Assembly: GCF_013155295.1 (NCBI RefSeq)
Contig: NZ_JABJXT010000011.1
Span: 62,001 to 126,000, forward strand
Source of the DNA: Pseudogemmobacter hezensis
Lineage (GTDB): Bacteria; Pseudomonadota; Alphaproteobacteria; Rhodobacterales; Rhodobacteraceae
Length of the DNA stretch: 64,000 bases
Reading direction: 5' to 3'
Notes under the pieces: model-generated
Databases searched by the model: none
What the model saw: the letters and a program-made list of their open reading frames with translations, nothing else
What the model was told of the DNA's origin: nothing
Program-made: the position numbers and the translations under genes
In this document: piece after piece, positions 22,522-32,049 of the stretch
How the letters are laid out: every line of letters starts with the position of its first letter
Numbering within the stretch: position 1 is the first letter of the stretch

Positions 22522-23972
22522 AAGCGCAACCCAAAGCGAGCCATTTCATCGACGGCGAATGGGTCGAGGACGCCGCGGGCGCTGAAATCCAGGTTCTCTA
22601 TCCGGCCACGGGTGAGGTGATCGCCCGCCTGCATGAGGCGACGCCTGCGGTGATTGAACGGGCGCTGGCCTCGGCGGCGCTTGCGCAACAGGCCTGGGGC
22701 CGCATGCGCCCGGTCGACCGCGCCCGCGTGCTGTCAAAAGCGGCGGCGCTGATCCGTGAGCGGGGCGAGGAGCTGGCGCAGCTGGAAACGCTGGACACCG
22801 GCAAGCCGATCCAGGAGACGCGGGTTGCCGACTGGCCCTCAGGCGCGGATGCGCTGGAATATTTCGCGGGCCTTGCGCCCACGGTGACGGGCGAGACGAT
22901 CCCGCTGGGCCAGGACATGGTCTATACCCTGCGCGAGCCTTTGGGCGTCTGCGTCGGCATCGGGGCCTGGAATTACCCCAGCCAGATCGCCTGCTGGAAA
23001 TCCGCGCCCGCGCTGGCGATGGGCAATGCGATGGTGTTCAAACCCTCAGAGGTTACGCCTCTTGGGGCGCTGCAACTGGCGCAGATCTATATCGAGGCCG
23101 GGCTGCCTGCGGGGCTTTTCAACGTGGTGCAGGGGCGCGGCGCGGCGGGGGCCTCGCTGATCTCTGATCCGCGGGTGGCAAAGGTGTCGCTGACGGGCTC
23201 GGTGCCGACCGGGCAGAAGGTCTATGCCAAAGCGGCCGAGGGACTGCGCCATGTGACGATGGAGCTGGGCGGAAAATCCCCCCTGATCATCTTTGATGAC
23301 GCCAGCCTTGAGGATGCGGTCGGCGCGGCGATGCTGGCGAATTTCTACTCATCCGGTCAGGTCTGCTCGAACGGCACGCGGGTTTTCGTGCAAAAAGGGC
23401 TGAAAGATCAGTTCCTTGCGCGGCTGGCGGCGCGGGCGGTGAAGATCCGCATGGGCGACCCGCAAGATGATGAAACGCAGATGGGGCCGCTGGTTTCGGC
23501 GCTGCAGCTGGAGAAAGTCACCGGCTATATTGCCCGGGCAAAGGCCGAAGGGGCGCGGCTGGTGACAGGTGGCGGGCGCGGCGCGGCAAATGACGGCTGG
23601 TTCGTCGAGCCGACCGTTTTCGCCGATGTCACCGACCAGATGGAGCTGGCCCGCGAAGAGGTCTTTGGCCCTGTCATGGCGGTGCTCGATTTCGAGACCG
23701 AGGAAGAGGTGATCGCCCGCGCCAATGCCACCGATTTCGGCCTGGCGGCAGGGGTGTTCACGCGTGACATCACCCGGGCGCATCGGGTGATCGGCCAGTT
23801 GCAGGCGGGAACCTGCTGGATCAACGCCTATAACCTGACCCCGGTCGAGGCCCCCTTCGGCGGCGCGAAAATGTCGGGCGTCGGGCGCGAAAACGGCCAT
23901 GCCGCCATCGAGCATTATTCTCAGGTGAAGTCGGTCTATCTGGGCCTTGGCCCGGTCGACGCACCTTACTGA
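22518..23972 (+). CDS. betB: Betaine-aldehyde dehydrogenase
   Basis: BetB oxidises betaine aldehyde to glycine betaine with NAD(P)+. The 484-residue protein shows the aldehyde dehydrogenase landmarks: the cofactor-binding segment PWNYP-like [25 protein letters not shown], the general-base Glu in [15 protein letters not shown] and the nucleophilic Cys in [34 protein letters not shown] near the C terminus is typical of BetB. It lies between betI (overlapping) and betA (114 bases on), as in other Rhodobacterales. The product is a compatible solute and, in this group, also a carbon and nitrogen source. Confidence 0.95.
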   Translation: MKAQPKASHFIDGEWVEDAAGAEIQVLYPATGEVIARLHEATPAVIERALASAALAQQAWGRMRPVDRARVLSKAAALIRERGEELAQLETLDTGKPIQETRVADWPSGADALEYFAGLAPTVTGETIPLGQDMVYTLREPLGVCVGIGAWNYPSQIACWKSAPALAMGNAMVFKPSEVTPLGALQLAQIYIEAGLPAGLFNVVQGRGAAGASLISDPRVAKVSLTGSVPTGQKVYAKAAEGLRHVTMELGGKSPLIIFDDASLEDAVGAAMLANFYSSGQVCSNGTRVFVQKGLKDQFLARLAARAVKIRMGDPQDDETQMGPLVSALQLEKVTGYIARAKAEGARLVTGGGRGAANDGWFVEPTVFADVTDQMELAREEVFGPVMAVLDFETEEEVIARANATDFGLAAGVFTRDITRAHRVIGQLQAGTCWINAYNLTPVEAPFGGAKMSGVGRENGHAAIEHYSQVKSVYLGLGPVDAPY

Positions 23973-24086
23973 TGTCAAAGCGCCGGGGCTGATCCCCGGA
24001 CAATCTGGAAACGGGGCCGGGCGGGCCCTGGCTGGTGAAAGCAATTTCGCCAGACGGCCTGCCTTTGCCCGGAGGGAGAAGCGAAC

Positions 24087-25736
24087 ATGGTCGCCGATTA
24101 TGTGATTGTGGGTGCGGGTTCGGCCGGTTGCGCCATGGCCTACCGTCTGACCGAGGCCGGAAAGCGGGTCACGGTGATCGAATTTGGCGGCTCGGATTTC
24201 GGGCCCTTCATACAGATGCCGGGTGCGCTGTCCTATCCGATGAACATGCCGGTCTATGACTGGGGCCTGAAATCAGAGCCAGAGCCGCATCTGGGCGGCC
24301 GGGTTCTGGCTACCCCGCGCGGCAAGGTGATCGGCGGCTCGTCCTCGATCAATGGCATGGTCTATGTGCGCGGCCATGCCAAAGATTACGACACCTGGGC
24401 CGATATGGGGGCCTCGGGCTGGTCCTATGCCGATGTGCTGCCCTATTTCAAACGGATGGAGCATTCTCACGGTGGCGAGGGTGCGGAATGGCGCGGGCAG
24501 AACGGCCCGCTGCATATCACCCGTGGCCCGCGTGACAATCCGCTGTTCAACGCCTTCATCGAGGCGGGGGCGGCGGCGGGCTATCCGGTCACCCAGGATT
24601 ATAACGGCCGCCAACAGGAGGGGTTCGGCCCGATGGAGGCGACGATCTGGAAGGGGCGGCGCTGGTCGGCGGCCAATGCCTATCTGAAGCCCGCGATGAA
24701 GACCGGAAATCTGCAGGTGGTGCGCGGGCTTGCGCGGCGGGTGGTGATTGAAAACGGCCGCGCCGTCGGGGTTGAGGTTGACACCAAATCCGGGCGTCAG
24801 GTGATCCGCGCGGGCGCAGAGGTGATCCTTGCCGCCTCGTCGATCAACTCGCCAAAGCTGCTGATGCTGTCGGGGATCGGCCCGGCGGCGCATCTGAAAG
24901 AGCACGGGATCGCGGTCGTCGCGGACCGCCCCGGCGTGGGCGCCAATCTCCAGGACCATATGGAGATCTATATGCAATTCCAGGCGACCCAGCCGATTAC
25001 GCTTTACAAGTATTGGAATTTGCTGGGGAAAGCCTGGGTTGGCGCGAACTGGCTGTTCCTGGGGCGTGGGCCCGGCACCTCGAACCAGTTCGAGGCCTGC
25101 GGCTTTATCCGCTCGCGGGCGGGGGTGGAATATCCTGACATCCAGTATCATTTCCTGCCCATCGCCGTGCGCTATGACGGCAAGGCGGCGGCGGGCGGCC
25201 ATGGCTTCCAGGTCCATGTCGGGCCGATGCGCTCAAAATCGCGCGGCTCGGTGACCCTGCGGTCCGACCGGCCAGAGGATGCGCCGGTGATCCGCTTCAA
25301 CTATATGTCCGACCCCGAGGATTGGGTCGATTTTCGCGCCTGCGTGCGGCTGACGCGTGAGATCTTCGCGCAGGATCCAATGGCGCAATATGTGAAGCAA
25401 GAGATCCAGCCGGGCGCGGGCGTGCAGTCGGATGACGAGATCGACGCCTTCATCCGCGAACATGCGGAAAGCGCCTATCACCCCTGCGGCACCGCGCGGA
25501 TGGGGCGGCGCGACGATCCGATGGCGGTGGTTGACCCCGAATGCCGGGTGATCGGGGTCGAGGGGCTGCGGCTTGCCGACAGCTCGATCTTCCCGCAGGT
25601 CACCAATGGCAACTTGAACGGGCCCTCGATCATGACCGGGGAAAAGGCCGCCGATCACATCCTGGGCCGCCAGCCCCTGGCGCCTTTGAACAATGAGCCC
25701 TGGATAAATCCCGCCTGGGCGACGGCGCAGCGATGA
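24087..25736 (+). CDS. betA: Choline dehydrogenase (GMC oxidoreductase)
   Basis: The 549-residue FAD enzyme oxidises choline to betaine aldehyde at the inner membrane. The N-terminal dinucleotide fold [20 protein letters not shown], the GMC signature regions ([39 protein letters not shown]-type segment) and the active-site His in [13 protein letters not shown] are clear. The C terminus, [18 protein letters not shown], is the usual GMC signature. GGAGGGAG precedes the ATG. It is the last gene of betI-betB-betA; with choXWV it provides complete uptake and conversion of choline. No betC (choline sulfatase) is present in the window. Confidence 0.95.
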   Translation: MVADYVIVGAGSAGCAMAYRLTEAGKRVTVIEFGGSDFGPFIQMPGALSYPMNMPVYDWGLKSEPEPHLGGRVLATPRGKVIGGSSSINGMVYVRGHAKDYDTWADMGASGWSYADVLPYFKRMEHSHGGEGAEWRGQNGPLHITRGPRDNPLFNAFIEAGAAAGYPVTQDYNGRQQEGFGPMEATIWKGRRWSAANAYLKPAMKTGNLQVVRGLARRVVIENGRAVGVEVDTKSGRQVIRAGAEVILAASSINSPKLLMLSGIGPAAHLKEHGIAVVADRPGVGANLQDHMEIYMQFQATQPITLYKYWNLLGKAWVGANWLFLGRGPGTSNQFEACGFIRSRAGVEYPDIQYHFLPIAVRYDGKAAAGGHGFQVHVGPMRSKSRGSVTLRSDRPEDAPVIRFNYMSDPEDWVDFRACVRLTREIFAQDPMAQYVKQEIQPGAGVQSDDEIDAFIREHAESAYHPCGTARMGRRDDPMAVVDPECRVIGVEGLRLADSSIFPQVTNGNLNGPSIMTGEKAADHILGRQPLAPLNNEPWINPAWATAQR

Positions 25737-25818
25737 ATTTCGTTGAATTGATCCGCGTCAAAGTGATGTGATGGGTTTGGGTTTAACCTTTCCTCAACAC
25801 CAAGGAAGGAGACTGTCT

Positions 25819-26058
25819 ATGTCGAACACGCCCCACACGCTGCAAGAGGAATTTCCGGGCGAAGAGGCCCGCATCACCGAACTGAAGGTCTCGAACCCCC
25901 GCTTTGCCAAATTGCTTGAGGAATATGACGAGGTGAACGATCAGGTTCACCGCGCGGAAAGCCGGATTGATACTGTGTCTGACGAGCATGAGGATGGGCT
26001 GCGCCGCACCCGCTCGCGGATCAAGGATCAGATCTATGCGATGATCCAGGATCGCTGA
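25819..26058 (+). CDS. YdcH-family small coiled-coil protein (DUF465)
   Basis: This 79-residue acidic protein matches the YdcH/DUF465 family: a short N terminus, then SNPRFAKLLEEYDEVNDQVHRAESRID and the C-terminal basic helix RRTRSRIKDQIYAMIQ. The central part is a predicted coiled coil. No biochemical function is established for the family. The ATG at 25819 is chosen because GGAAGGAG lies just upstream; a longer frame from 25768 adds residues not seen in the family. It stands alone between betA and a terminator, so its relation to the bet operon is probably incidental. Confidence 0.88.
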   Translation: MSNTPHTLQEEFPGEEARITELKVSNPRFAKLLEEYDEVNDQVHRAESRIDTVSDEHEDGLRRTRSRIKDQIYAMIQDR

Positions 26059-26087
26059 GGGCGTCTTTGGCACCCGCAGGAAACGAC

Positions 26088-26120
26088 ACAGGCCGCGATT
26101 GTTCGCGGCCTGTTTGATTT
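26088..26120. terminator. Intrinsic terminator after the YdcH-like gene
   Basis: ACAGGCCGCGA-TTGT-TCGCGGCCTGT is an eleven-base perfect stem followed by TTGATTTT. It ends the plus-strand unit and faces the minus-strand oxidase gene whose stop is at 26158. Confidence 0.88.
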
Positions 26121-26157
26121 TGGTGATCTGGGGAATAAGGGGCAGGGCCCCTTACAC

Positions 26158-27465
26158 CTATAATCCCAGCCTGTCGCGCAGCGAGAACCAGGTCATCGCG
26201 GTCACCAGCAGCGGCCAGCGCAGGGCCTGACCGCCGGGAAAGCGGCGATGCGGCAGATCGGCGATCAGATCAAAGCCGGTGCTGGCCTGATCGGCAATCG
26301 CCCCGGCCATCAGCTTGCCTGCCAGCGTTGCCAGCGCAACACCATGACCGGAATAGCCCGAGGCGGAGAACACATTCTTCGCCGGCCGCGCAAAACAGGG
26401 CATGCGGTTGACGGTGATCGCCAGCGTGCCGCCCCAGGCATAGTCGATCTTTGTCTCGGCCAGCTGGGGATAGATCTCCAGCAGCGGCTTGCGAACCACC
26501 TTCGCCACATCGGGAAAGCGGTAGCCATAGCTTTCCGCGCCGCCAAAGATCAGCCGGTCATCATGGGAAAGACGCCAGTAATTCACCACGAATTTGGTAT
26601 CGTGAACGGCAATCGGCTCTGCCAGAACCTCTTTTGCCTTTGCGCCCAGAGGCTCGGTCGCAATGACGAAATTGTTGATCGGCATCACCCGCGCGGCGAT
26701 CTTCGGCTCCAGCGGGCCGACATAGCCGTTCACCGCCAGCACCATATGATCGCAGATCACCCGCGCCTGGGCCGCTTCCGCCACGGGCTTTTCGCCATAG
26801 ATCAGCCGGGTGACCTCGCTTTCTTCATAAATCCGCACGCCGAGCGCCGCGGCCCTTTTCGCAAGGCCAATCACGAAATTCAGCGCGTGGATATGGCCCG
26901 CGCCGCGGTCAATATCGCCGCCCCTGAACGCCTCTGAGCCCACCAGCGCCCGGATCCCGGCACGGTCCAGCGGCTCGACCTCGTGATAATCATAGTCGCG
27001 GGCCAGCTTTTCGGCATAGGCCTTTGCGTGATCGACCTCTGACTGCTTCCAGCAGCCATGGGCGATGCCGGGGCGGTAATCGACGCCCTCCATCCCGGCT
27101 GCCAGATCGCGCACCAGCGCTTTGGCATCCTGCGCCAGATCCCAGAGCTTGCGGGCATTCGCCTTGCCCGCGACATTTTCCAGCCAGTCCTGGTCCTGGC
27201 GCTGGCCAGAGCCCACCTGGCCACCATTGCGGCCAGAGGCGCCAAAGCCGACGCGATGCGCCTCAAGCACCACGACCGACAGGCCCTTTTGCGCCAGATG
27301 CAGCGCGGCTGAAAGGCCGGTATATCCGGCCCCAACCACACAGACATCGGCGCGGATCTCGCCCGAGGCTTTGGGGAAAGCCTCAAGCGCCACACGTGTC
27401 GCCGCATACCAGCTGTCGGGATAGTGTCCCGCCCGGTCATTGGCGTGAAGAAGATTCAGTGCCAT
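26158..27465 (-). CDS. puuB: FAD-dependent gamma-glutamylputrescine oxidase-like enzyme
   Basis: The 435-residue protein is a DAO-fold flavoenzyme: the N-terminal dinucleotide motif ADVCVVGAGYTGLSAALHLA, then FGASGRNGGQVGSGQRQDQD, characteristic of the PuuB-like group, and ASGYSGHGVALATLAGKLM near the C terminus. PuuB oxidises the gamma-glutamylated amine made by PuuA, releasing an aldehyde, ammonia and hydrogen peroxide. Its place 12 bases behind a PuuA-like ligase gene supports this role. It is the last gene of the minus-strand amine cluster. The C-terminal ~40 residues contain a hydrophobic stretch. The exact amine (putrescine or another) is not determined by sequence. Confidence 0.8.
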   Translation of the reverse strand: MALNLLHANDRAGHYPDSWYAATRVALEAFPKASGEIRADVCVVGAGYTGLSAALHLAQKGLSVVVLEAHRVGFGASGRNGGQVGSGQRQDQDWLENVAGKANARKLWDLAQDAKALVRDLAAGMEGVDYRPGIAHGCWKQSEVDHAKAYAEKLARDYDYHEVEPLDRAGIRALVGSEAFRGGDIDRGAGHIHALNFVIGLAKRAAALGVRIYEESEVTRLIYGEKPVAEAAQARVICDHMVLAVNGYVGPLEPKIAARVMPINNFVIATEPLGAKAKEVLAEPIAVHDTKFVVNYWRLSHDDRLIFGGAESYGYRFPDVAKVVRKPLLEIYPQLAETKIDYAWGGTLAITVNRMPCFARPAKNVFSASGYSGHGVALATLAGKLMAGAIADQASTGFDLIADLPHRRFPGGQALRWPLLVTAMTWFSLRDRLGL

Positions 27466-27477
27466 CTTTCCCCGCGA

Positions 27478-28833
27478 TCAGACGTTGAGCAGCAGGTGCT
27501 CACGCTCCCATGGGCTGATGACCTGAAGGAACTCTTTGTATTCGTTGCGTTTCACCGAATCGTAGCATTTGATGAAATCAACGCCCATCACCTCTTTCAG
27601 CGCCTCATCCTCATCCAGAAGATCAAGCGCATCGCCCAGGTTCACCGGGATCTCATCCGAGTCGATATAGGCCGAGCCGGTGAATTCGGGCCGGGCGGCC
27701 TTCTTCTCCATCAGGCCCAGATAGCCGCAGGCCAGCGTTGCCGCGATGCCCAGATAGGGATTGCAATCCATCCCCGGCAGACGGTTCTCAATCCGCCGCG
27801 CTGCCGGGCCAGAGATCGGCACCCGCAACCCGGTGGTGCGGTTGTCGCGCCCCCATTCCAGATTGATTGGCGCTGCAAAATCAGGGACATAGCGGCGGTA
27901 GCTGTTCACATAGGGCGCCATCAGCGCAATCGCTGCGCCCATGTGGTTTTGCATGCCGGCGATGAAATGGTTGAACTCTTCGGTCTCGGCCCCTTTGGCC
28001 CCTGCGAAGATGTTCTTGCCCGATTTCGAATCCACGATCGAGGTGTGGATATGCATGGCCGAGCCAGGCTCGCCCGCGATGGGCTTGGCCATGAAGGTCG
28101 CAAAACAGTCATGGCGCAGCGCCGCCTCGCGGATCAGCCGCTTGAAGAAGAAGACGTGATCGGCCAGCTCAAGCGGGTCACCATGCGCCAGGTTCAGTTC
28201 GATCTGGCCCGCGCCGCCCTCTTGCAGGATGCCGTCAATCTCCAGCCCCTGGGCCTCGGCGAAATCATAGATGTCGTCGATCACTTTGCCATATTCGTCG
28301 ATGGCGGAAAGCGAATAGGCCTGTTTTCCGGCCGCGCGACGCCCGGTGCGGCCCATCGGCGGGATCACCGGCATATTCGGGTCGATATTGCGCGCGGTCA
28401 GGAAGAATTCCATCTCGGGGGCGACGACCGGCTTCCAGCCCTGGGCCTCATAAAGGCCGATGATGCGGCGCAGGACGTTGCGCGGGCTGAAGGGCACCAG
28501 ATTGCCCTGCTGGTCCTTCGCGTCATGGATGACCTGCAGCGTGATATCGGCGGTCCAGGGCGCGGCGGTGGCGGTGGTCCAGTCCGGCTCCAGGATCATG
28601 TCCGGCTCGGTGAAGGCATCAAAGGGGCTGTCGGCCCATTCGCCGGTGATGGTTTGCAAGAAGATCGAATTCGGCAGGAAGTAATTGGTTTGCTTTGCGA
28701 ATTTCGCAGCGGGCATGGCCTTGCCACGCGCCACACCGGCAATATCGCCGATCACGCATTCAACCTCATCGACGCGGCGGTTGCCGATATAGTCCCTTGC
28801 GGCTGCGGGCAGTTTTTCGGTCCATTTGGACAT
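27478..28833 (-). CDS. puuA: Glutamine-synthetase-like gamma-glutamylamine ligase (PuuA-like)
   Basis: The 451-residue enzyme has the glutamine synthetase beta-grasp N domain and catalytic C domain, with VVAPEMEFFLTARN, GAGQIELNLAHGDPL, MHIHTSIVDSKSGKNIF and ENRLPGMDCNPYLGIAATLA. It lacks the adenylylation loop and dodecamer features of GlnA and fits the PuuA branch, which joins glutamate to an amine using ATP. It lies between the amidotransferase and oxidase genes; a second, different ligase gene precedes the amidotransferase. Together they imply gamma-glutamylation of imported amines. Whether the two ligases have different substrates or form hetero-oligomers cannot be read here. Confidence 0.85.
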   Translation of the reverse strand: MSKWTEKLPAAARDYIGNRRVDEVECVIGDIAGVARGKAMPAAKFAKQTNYFLPNSIFLQTITGEWADSPFDAFTEPDMILEPDWTTATAAPWTADITLQVIHDAKDQQGNLVPFSPRNVLRRIIGLYEAQGWKPVVAPEMEFFLTARNIDPNMPVIPPMGRTGRRAAGKQAYSLSAIDEYGKVIDDIYDFAEAQGLEIDGILQEGGAGQIELNLAHGDPLELADHVFFFKRLIREAALRHDCFATFMAKPIAGEPGSAMHIHTSIVDSKSGKNIFAGAKGAETEEFNHFIAGMQNHMGAAIALMAPYVNSYRRYVPDFAAPINLEWGRDNRTTGLRVPISGPAARRIENRLPGMDCNPYLGIAATLACGYLGLMEKKAARPEFTGSAYIDSDEIPVNLGDALDLLDEDEALKEVMGVDFIKCYDSVKRNEYKEFLQVISPWEREHLLLNV

Positions 28834-28872
28834 GAGTCACACTCTGGTTGGGGCCGGGCGAAAGGGGGCGCA

Positions 28873-29583
28873 TCAGGCGCCCTGGCCGGTCCTGGTCTGG
28901 TGAGAAAGAAAGAAATCAGCGATTTTTTCGGCCATTTTGGTCGTCCCCAGGGGGGCGTCGATCTTCTCGGTCGCGGCATCCAGAATATCCTGCGGCACAA
29001 GGCCGGGGCCGCGGAATTTTATCAGCCCTTCGATGAAGTCTTTCTTAAATTCCGGATGCGGCTGCACAGTCAGCATGCGGTCATCATACAAAAGCCCGGC
29101 ATTCGAGCAGAAATCGGTCGAGGCGATCACCTTCGCCATCTCTGGCTTTTCCACCACCTGATCCTGGTGCCAGGCGTTCAGGGTGATGGTTTCAGCATCA
29201 GGGCCGGATCCGAAATGATAATCCGTCGGGCCGACCGACCAGCCGCCTTTGTATTTCTCGACCTTGCCACCCATCGCCTGGGCGATGATCTGATGGCCAA
29301 AGCAGATGCCGACCACCGGGACATGTTCGGCATAGGCCTTGCGGATGAACTCTTCCAGCGGCCTGATGAAAGGGTGATCCTCATAGGCACCGAAACGCGA
29401 GCCGGTGATCAGCCAGCCGTCGCAGTCATGGACGGAGGCGGGAAACTCCATCTCCATCACGGTATAGCGGCGGAAATCGAGGCCACGATCCGCCAGCAGG
29501 CGCTCAAAAAAATCGGGATAATCGCCCATCGTGGGTTTGAGAGCGTCGGGCGAGGCTCCGGTTTGCAGGATGCCGATGATCAT
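28873..29583 (-). CDS. Class I glutamine amidotransferase-like hydrolase
   Basis: The 236-residue protein has the class I amidotransferase triad: nucleophile Cys in VGICFGHQIIAQAMGG, and His/Glu in LTVQPHPEF. It also has the substrate-adjacent WHQDQV motif of the GMP-synthase-like subgroup. In this cluster it most plausibly hydrolyses a gamma-glutamyl bond, the job PuuD does in E. coli, although PuuD itself is a peptidase C26 protein of a different subgroup. The ATG at 29583 begins the first conserved strand MIIGILQTG; the longer frame to 29652 runs through the intergenic space. It is flanked by the two glutamine-synthetase-like genes, 39 and 89 bases away. Confidence 0.82.
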   Translation of the reverse strand: MIIGILQTGASPDALKPTMGDYPDFFERLLADRGLDFRRYTVMEMEFPASVHDCDGWLITGSRFGAYEDHPFIRPLEEFIRKAYAEHVPVVGICFGHQIIAQAMGGKVEKYKGGWSVGPTDYHFGSGPDAETITLNAWHQDQVVEKPEMAKVIASTDFCSNAGLLYDDRMLTVQPHPEFKKDFIEGLIKFRGPGLVPQDILDAATEKIDAPLGTTKMAEKIADFFLSHQTRTGQGA

Positions 29584-29672
29584 GGGGAAGGGCCTGAGAA
29601 TTTGGGTTTTGACTGTCGCATCAATCGTGTGCCCGGCCCCGTCTTTGGTCAAGAGGGGCCGGGCTGAAAGCG

Positions 29673-31010
29673 TTACACGGTATCGAGATAAAGCTCGACC
29701 ATCTCTTCGGGCGAAAGCTCGGCGGTGTAATGCAGCTCCTGGCGTTTGGTCATCACCATATTGCGGATCATCTCCTCGGGGAGGAAACGCTTCACATGCG
29801 GTGAGTGTTCAAACGCGTCGATGGCGTCTTTCCAGGTCGTTGGGATCTGCGGCAGATCCAGCGCATAGGAATTGCCGCTGATCGGGGCGACGGGCTCTTT
29901 CTGATCCTCGATCCCCGACAGAGCGGCGCCAAGAATGGCGGCCAGCATCAGATAGGGGTTCACATCGCCGCCTGCGACGCGGTGCTCGATCCGGCGGGCC
30001 TGGGGGTTGCCCGAGGGGATGCGGATCGCGGCGGTGCGGTTCTCATAGCCCCAGCAGATCGCGGTGGGGGCATGGGCATCGGGGACAAGGCGGTCATAGC
30101 TGTTCGCATGGGGGGCGAAAAGCAGGGTGGAATCATGCATCGCCTCCATACAGCCGGCCACCGCATGGCGCAGCATGGCGGTGCCTTTCGGGCCGCCGGA
30201 ATCGAAGACATTGTCGCCCTTGCGGTCGATCACCGAGAAATGCGTGTGCAGCCCCGAGCCAGAGTAATCCAGATAGGGTTTCGCCATGAAGCTGGCCGCG
30301 AAACCGTGACGCCGCGCCAGACCCTTCACCAGCATCTTGAACAGCCAGGCATCATCGGCGGCGCGCAGCGCGTCGTCGCAATGCATCAGATTGACCTCGA
30401 ACTGGCCAAGCCCGGTTTCCGAAGTGGTGGTATCGGCGGGGATATCCATCGCCTCGCAGGCGTCATAGAGGTCGGTGAAGAAGACGTCGAAGGCGTCAAG
30501 CGCCCGGATCGACAGCGCCTCGGCGGCCTTGCGGCGCTTGCCCGAGCGCGGGCTAAGCGGCACCTGCAGCGATTTGCCGGAATCGTCGATCAGGAAGAAT
30601 TCCAGCTCCATCGCGCAGACGGGGGTAAGGCCGCGCTCTTTATAGCGGTCAACCACCGCCCGCAGCGCGTGCCGGGGATCGCCCTCATAGGGCTGGCCGT
30701 TTTCACGATACATCCAGATCGGCAGCAGGGCCGAAGGGGCCTCAAGCCAGGGCATCGGCATGAAGCCGCGCTCTGTTGGGCGCAGGGTGCCGTCCTGGTC
30801 GCCCTCTTCGAATACCAGAGGGCTGTCGTCGATATCCTCGCCCCAGATGTCGAGGTTCAGAACGGAATAGGGGAAACGAATGCCGCTTTTCACCACGTTA
30901 TCGGCGAAACGTGCCGGGACGCGTTTGCCACGCGCCTGCCCGTTGAGATCGGCCGCAGCCACACGAATCGTGCGAACCTGCGGGTGTTTTCTGAGCCAGT
31001 CCTTCATCAT
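29673..31010 (-). CDS. Second glutamine-synthetase-like gamma-glutamylamine ligase
   Basis: The 445-residue protein is a paralogue of the ligase two genes downstream but clearly divergent. Family segments are VCAMELEFFLIDDSGKS, GLGQFEVNLMHCDDALRA, GLHTHFSVIDRKGDNVFDSGG, GYENRTAAIRIPSGNPQARR and EHRVAGGDVNPYLMLAAILG. It lacks GlnA-specific regulatory features. Start choice is uncertain: two adjacent ATGs (31010 and 31007) begin the first conserved helix MKDWLRKHPQ, no good Shine-Dalgarno is visible, and an in-frame ATG at 31076 exists. It heads the enzyme part of the cluster, about 210 bases after the transporter genes on the same strand. Confidence 0.83.
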   Translation of the reverse strand: MMKDWLRKHPQVRTIRVAAADLNGQARGKRVPARFADNVVKSGIRFPYSVLNLDIWGEDIDDSPLVFEEGDQDGTLRPTERGFMPMPWLEAPSALLPIWMYRENGQPYEGDPRHALRAVVDRYKERGLTPVCAMELEFFLIDDSGKSLQVPLSPRSGKRRKAAEALSIRALDAFDVFFTDLYDACEAMDIPADTTTSETGLGQFEVNLMHCDDALRAADDAWLFKMLVKGLARRHGFAASFMAKPYLDYSGSGLHTHFSVIDRKGDNVFDSGGPKGTAMLRHAVAGCMEAMHDSTLLFAPHANSYDRLVPDAHAPTAICWGYENRTAAIRIPSGNPQARRIEHRVAGGDVNPYLMLAAILGAALSGIEDQKEPVAPISGNSYALDLPQIPTTWKDAIDAFEHSPHVKRFLPEEMIRNMVMTKRQELHYTAELSPEEMVELYLDTV

Positions 31011-31218
31011 GATTTCAGTCAGCAAGCACGGAGACGATACCCGCGCCCCGCTGTGATGGCCTGTTTCCCGGCCCACATGATGCGCAAGGTCTCAGACCAT
31101 GCTTCTGGTCCTTCCCTTGGTTTGATCGCCTCTCCCGCCGGGCATATGGCCCCGATTGAAACGCTGTGGTCGAGCGGGTCCGGGCGGGTGCCCGGATAAT
31201 TTGATCAAATACAGGCTA

Positions 31219-32049
31219 CTACCGGATCAGCTGAGGACGCAAGCGAATTCTGCGCTTTTGGTGGCTGGGCAGGTGGCGGTTCAGCCTCTGGTTGATAAGG
31301 CCGAAGAGGCCGATCAGACAAAGCGTCAGAATGATGAAATAGAAGGCAACGATCGGATAAGAGATGAAGGGGTTGAAGGTCTTATCGGCGAAGTAATTGG
31401 CGTAATATAGCGCGTCGCCGCGTTGCTGGAAGGCCGGGAAGCCCGAGAAGAACACCAGTGTGGTGGCGTGGAACAGGAAGATCGCCTCGTTGGTATAGGC
31501 GGGCCAGCCAAGGCGCAGCATGGTCGGCCATTCGATGCGGAAAAAGCGGTCACGCCCGGTGATGCCATAGGCGTCGGCGGCCTCCAGATCGCCGCGCGGC
31601 ACCGTCATCAGCGCCCCGTAGAAGATCTCGGCGCTATAGGCAGAGGTGTTCAGGAACAGCGTGAACGCCGCCCCGGCCCAGGCGCTGGCCATCCAGGCGG
31701 TGGGGATGGTGAAAAGGCCAAACACATCAACAGAGCCGCGCAGGACCGTGGTGATGAAGAAATAGACCAGGAAGAACTGGATAAAGAGCGGCGAGCCGCG
31801 GAAGATGAAAATATACCACTCGGCCGGTTTGCGCAGCCATTTGCGGTGCGAGGCCTTGGCCAGTGCCAGCGCGATGGCAAAGCAAAAGCCCAAAGCCAGC
31901 GCCAGCAGCCCGAAGTAAAGGTTCCACAGCATCCCCGAGCCGATCAGCACGAACTGATCGCAAAGGGTGATATCGGTGGTGGGCAGCGCATTCTGGCCAA
32001 ATCCCAGTGAGCGCAGCCAATAGGCCTGAACGGTTTCCCAGCAGGTCAT
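31219..32049 (-). CDS. Polar amino acid/amine ABC transporter permease (HisM-like)
   Basis: The 276-residue membrane protein has five or six membrane segments and the HisMQ-type loop AADAYGITGRDRFFRIEWPTMLR that docks to the ATPase. YIFIFRGSPLFIQFFLVYF is the typical inner-gate motif of this permease family. It overlaps the other permease gene by four bases (ATGA) and is the last transporter gene before the glutamine-synthetase-like enzymes. The family imports polar amino acids, opines or related amines; substrate choice depends on the binding proteins upstream in the operon. Inner-membrane location is certain from hydrophobicity, the ligand is not. Confidence 0.9.
   Translation of the reverse strand: MTCWETVQAYWLRSLGFGQNALPTTDITLCDQFVLIGSGMLWNLYFGLLALALGFCFAIALALAKASHRKWLRKPAEWYIFIFRGSPLFIQFFLVYFFITTVLRGSVDVFGLFTIPTAWMASAWAGAAFTLFLNTSAYSAEIFYGALMTVPRGDLEAADAYGITGRDRFFRIEWPTMLRLGWPAYTNEAIFLFHATTLVFFSGFPAFQQRGDALYYANYFADKTFNPFISYPIVAFYFIILTLCLIGLFGLINQRLNRHLPSHQKRRIRLRPQLIR

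Noticed and set aside
27424-29667. A 747-residue open frame on the plus strand
   Set aside because: It is antisense to three well-supported genes of the amine cluster; its translation is low-complexity His/Gly/Arg-rich and matches nothing.
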